Of a stretch of 6,238 nt of DNA, positions 4,349 to 6,238 are shown piece by piece. A model generated the notes under the pieces. The model was not told the origin of the DNA. It ran no database searches and was given only the letters and a program-made list of their open reading frames with translations. Where the stretch lies: NCBI GenBank assembly GCA_024400715.1, contig JAKSMH010000075.1, forward strand, positions 1 through 6,238. The letters run 5' to 3'. The translations under genes and the position numbers were made by a program. This DNA is from Bacteroidales bacterium. Its GTDB lineage: Bacteria > Bacteroidota > Bacteroidia > Bacteroidales > WCHB1-69. Each line of letters starts with the position of its first letter. Positions within the stretch are counted from its first letter, which is position 1.

Positions 4349-5077
4349 ATGTATTTAACGATAGACATTGGCAACACTTTACACAAAACAGCCATCTTTG
4401 AACCCAATGGCCAATTGGTGGAAATACGCAAATACCGAGGACTTACACCAACTCGGCTAAGTCAATTATTCCGTCAGTATGACATTACGAATGCCATTTT
4501 GTGTGCAGTGGGACAATATGACGAAACGATAGAAGAACTCATTCAAAAGCAATGTCCGCTGGTCATTTTGTCAGCCGACACTCCCCTTCCCATCACGCTT
4601 CGATATGACACGCCGCACACCCTTGGGCCTGACCGCATTGCGAATGCGGTGGGAGCGAGCAAACAGTTTCCCCACCAAAACCTCCTTTCCGTTCAATTGG
4701 GAAGTTGTCTGGTCTGCGACTTTATCAACGACCAAAACGAGTATCTTGGAGGTTCCATCGCCCCTGGCATTGCAATGCGATTGAAGGCACTGCAACATTA
4801 TACGCGCAAACTGCCTCTCGTGAAGCAACAATCCATCGACTATCTCATCGGGCGTAGCACCGAACAATCCATTTTAAGCGGCGTGATGAACGGCATAACT
4901 TACGAAATCGAGGGTTTCGCCCGCCACTACGCGCAAAAATATCCGGATTTGAAAATCCTCCTTACGGGAGGTGATTCCAAAGACTTGCAAAAGTCAATAA
5001 ATTTTCCGATATTTGCCACCCAAAATTTAGTTACATTAGGATTATACGAAATTTTACATTTCTATGTTGAAAAATAA
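4349..5077 (+). CDS. coaX: Type III pantothenate kinase
   Basis: 242 residues from ATG 4349, which places MYLTIDIGNT at the N-terminus as in all CoaX proteins; a frame open from 4292 adds 19 codons that run over the promoter. CoaX phosphorylates pantothenate with ATP, the first step of coenzyme A synthesis, in the cytoplasm. It belongs to the ASKHA fold. Visible motifs: DIGNT (6-10, phosphate/metal Asp6), YDTPHTLGPDRIANAVGA (86-103, catalytic-base Asp95), GGSIAPG (134-140), LPLV (155-158), IGRSTEQSILSGVMNG (167-182) and LLTGGDS (204-210). One motif is off: VQLGSC (115-120) stands where relatives have (V/I)DAGT(C/A), so the active-site Asp (Asp125 of the Thermotoga enzyme, from memory) is Gln116 and the Thr is Ser119. 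The codon is a clean CAA with no frameshift nearby. Function is therefore likely but activity may be altered. Its end overlaps the next gene by 14 bases. Confidence 0.93.
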   Translation: MYLTIDIGNTLHKTAIFEPNGQLVEIRKYRGLTPTRLSQLFRQYDITNAILCAVGQYDETIEELIQKQCPLVILSADTPLPITLRYDTPHTLGPDRIANAVGASKQFPHQNLLSVQLGSCLVCDFINDQNEYLGGSIAPGIAMRLKALQHYTRKLPLVKQQSIDYLIGRSTEQSILSGVMNGITYEIEGFARHYAQKYPDLKILLTGGDSKDLQKSINFPIFATQNLVTLGLYEILHFYVEK

Positions 5078-6238
5078 GGGAATTATCATCATATCAGTTG
5101 CTTTATGCCTGATGATTTGTGCAAAAGTTTTTGCGCAAAACGAGATTAGTTCGCCTTATTCCCGTTTTGGAGTCGGCCTTTTGACCAACAGTACCAACAG
5201 CACCCTCGCCACAATGGGAGGTGTTTCGTATGCTATGCAATCCAACAACTACATCAACTTCCGCAACCCCGCTTCCTACGTTGCTTTCGACTCTTTAACC
5301 TTTACTGGAGATATCGGATTTAGCATCAATGCCTGCAATTTACGCACCAGCACACTTCGACAAAATGGAACCATTGGCCGGCTGGACTACATTGCCATTG
5401 GACTTCCCCTAACGAAGCACTGGCGTACCAGCGTGGGGTTGATACCTTTCAGCCACAAAGGCTACAATATCATCGATTCTCGAGAAATCGACAATATCGG
5501 CGAAGTGAATTACACCTATTCGGGCGAAGGCGGTCTAATGCAATTGTATTGGGGTAATGCTTTCCAACTATACAAAGGGCTTTCCATAGGTTTAAATGTT
5601 TCCTATTTGTGGGGAAACCTTTCTTCCATCAGATATGAGGAATTTCAGGGGGACAATTTCTATAATTTTAGAATTGCGCAAATTGATCATGCCGATGGCA
5701 TCTACCTGCAAGCCGGCTTACAATATATGGCTCACATTGGAGAGAATCACAAATTGGGTATTGGCGCCACGTATGAAAATTCCGCCTACATCTGGGTTAA
5801 ACATAATCAATTGGTACAACATTACACAGGAGTATATAGCAGCGTATATACCTACGATACCACTTTGGCCATTATGGGACAAAAAGGCAATATGAAAATC
5901 CCTCAATCCGTAGGATTCGGACTTTCCTATACTTACAAAGACAAACTTACCATTGGCGCAGACATATCCTGGCAAAATTGGTCTAAATTCAAGTATATGG
6001 GACAAGGCGATTCCCTTAAAGATGCCCTTATTTCCGCTATCGGTTTAGAATACATACCCGACCCCACTTCCGGTAAATTTGGAAAAAATATCGCTTTCAG
6101 ATTAGGTGGTCGGTACTCAACCGGCTATATGAATGTTCACGGAAAAGCCATCGATGAATTTGCCGTTTCCATTGGTCTTGGACTACCTTTTAGAACCTTT
6201 TCTTCAAGATTTGCCATCAATTTAATGTTTGAATACAG
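5064..6238 (+). CDS. Outer-membrane beta-barrel protein with SPYSRFG motif (C-terminus beyond the window)
   Basis: Starting at ATG 5064, 391 residues are visible and the frame is still open at the right edge. Residues 1-24 are a signal peptide: basic MLKNKG, a hydrophobic core, then KVFA with probable cleavage before Gln25. The mature protein begins with SSPYSRFGVG (29-38), followed by MGGVSYAM (51-58) and NPASY (68-72), the hallmark start of an OmpP1/FadL-like outer-membrane family common in Bacteroidota. The rest alternates polar and hydrophobic residues with many Gly and aromatic residues (GLSIGLNVSYLWG, YLQAGLQYMAHIG, SVGFGLSYTYKDKLTIGADI), typical of membrane beta strands. Substrate or role is unknown. 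It overlaps coaX by 14 bases in another frame, so the two are probably translationally coupled; coaX followed by this protein is, from memory, a conserved order in Bacteroidales. No separate promoter is seen. Confidence 0.88.
   Translation, partial: MLKNKGIIIISVALCLMICAKVFAQNEISSPYSRFGVGLLTNSTNSTLATMGGVSYAMQSNNYINFRNPASYVAFDSLTFTGDIGFSINACNLRTSTLRQNGTIGRLDYIAIGLPLTKHWRTSVGLIPFSHKGYNIIDSREIDNIGEVNYTYSGEGGLMQLYWGNAFQLYKGLSIGLNVSYLWGNLSSIRYEEFQGDNFYNFRIAQIDHADGIYLQAGLQYMAHIGENHKLGIGATYENSAYIWVKHNQLVQHYTGVYSSVYTYDTTLAIMGQKGNMKIPQSVGFGLSYTYKDKLTIGADISWQNWSKFKYMGQGDSLKDALISAIGLEYIPDPTSGKFGKNIAFRLGGRYSTGYMNVHGKAIDEFAVSIGLGLPFRTFSSRFAINLMFEY

Noticed and set aside
4090..4431. Minus-strand frame of 113 codons reaching into coaX
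   Set aside because: It is antisense to the start of coaX and crosses two promoters and both dyads; no domain is visible.
4632..4650. 8-bp inverted repeat with a 3-base loop in coaX (ACCGCATT / AATGCGGT)
   Set aside because: It encodes the conserved DRIANAV residues of the active-site motif, so the pairing is probably a by-product of constrained coding.
5832..5851. 7-bp inverted repeat GTATATA / TATATAC in the outer-membrane protein gene
   Set aside because: Simple TA-rich words in coding sequence; expected by chance and without context.

Overview
The window looks like chromosomal DNA of a Bacteroidota member, most likely of the order Bacteroidales. Three things point that way. The promoters carry the TAnnTTTG type of -7 box. 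Start codons lack good Shine-Dalgarno sequences and sit behind A/T-rich leaders. The protein set is typical of the group: a CoaX-type pantothenate kinase followed by an outer-membrane protein with an SPYSRFG motif, an HTH-bearing HicB, and a glycosyltransferase of the 'HlpA-like' nucleotide-diphospho-sugar transferase type. Genus cannot be decided from the sequence.

Layout. Positions 1-2396 (minus strand) hold a compact housekeeping operon, read right to left: a membrane-anchored TPR protein, ribH (lumazine synthase), fmt (methionyl-tRNA formyltransferase) and the start of a TrmH/SpoU-family RNA 2'-O-methyltransferase cut by the window edge. Gaps are 2 bases, a 7-base overlap and 25 bases. 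A clear promoter at 2425-2458 precedes the operon. Positions 2478-4075 (minus strand) look like an accessory block: a lone glycosyltransferase with its own -7 box, and upstream of it a HicA toxin / HicB antitoxin pair with its own promoter. Positions 4076-4348 form a divergent intergenic region rich in dyads. It contains a 9-base word present three times (once inverted, twice in tandem) inside a perfect 14-bp inverted repeat, a second perfect 8-bp dyad, and promoters firing outward on both sides. Positions 4349-6238 (plus strand) hold coaX overlapped by a signal-peptide-bearing outer-membrane beta-barrel protein that runs off the right end.

How the genes relate. The left operon joins riboflavin synthesis, initiator-tRNA formylation and RNA methylation; its members are probably linked by housekeeping expression rather than by one pathway. 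CoaX performs the first step of coenzyme A synthesis. HicAB is a self-contained toxin-antitoxin module.

Points most worth a second look: CoaX has Gln where the family has a near-invariant active-site Asp, although the rest of the protein is well kept; the triple-repeat dyad region between hicA and coaX; a perfect 11-bp hairpin inside the ribH coding sequence; and a glycosyltransferase with Phe-Glu-Asp where relatives usually have Glu-Asp-Asp. No wholly new multi-gene system is evident.
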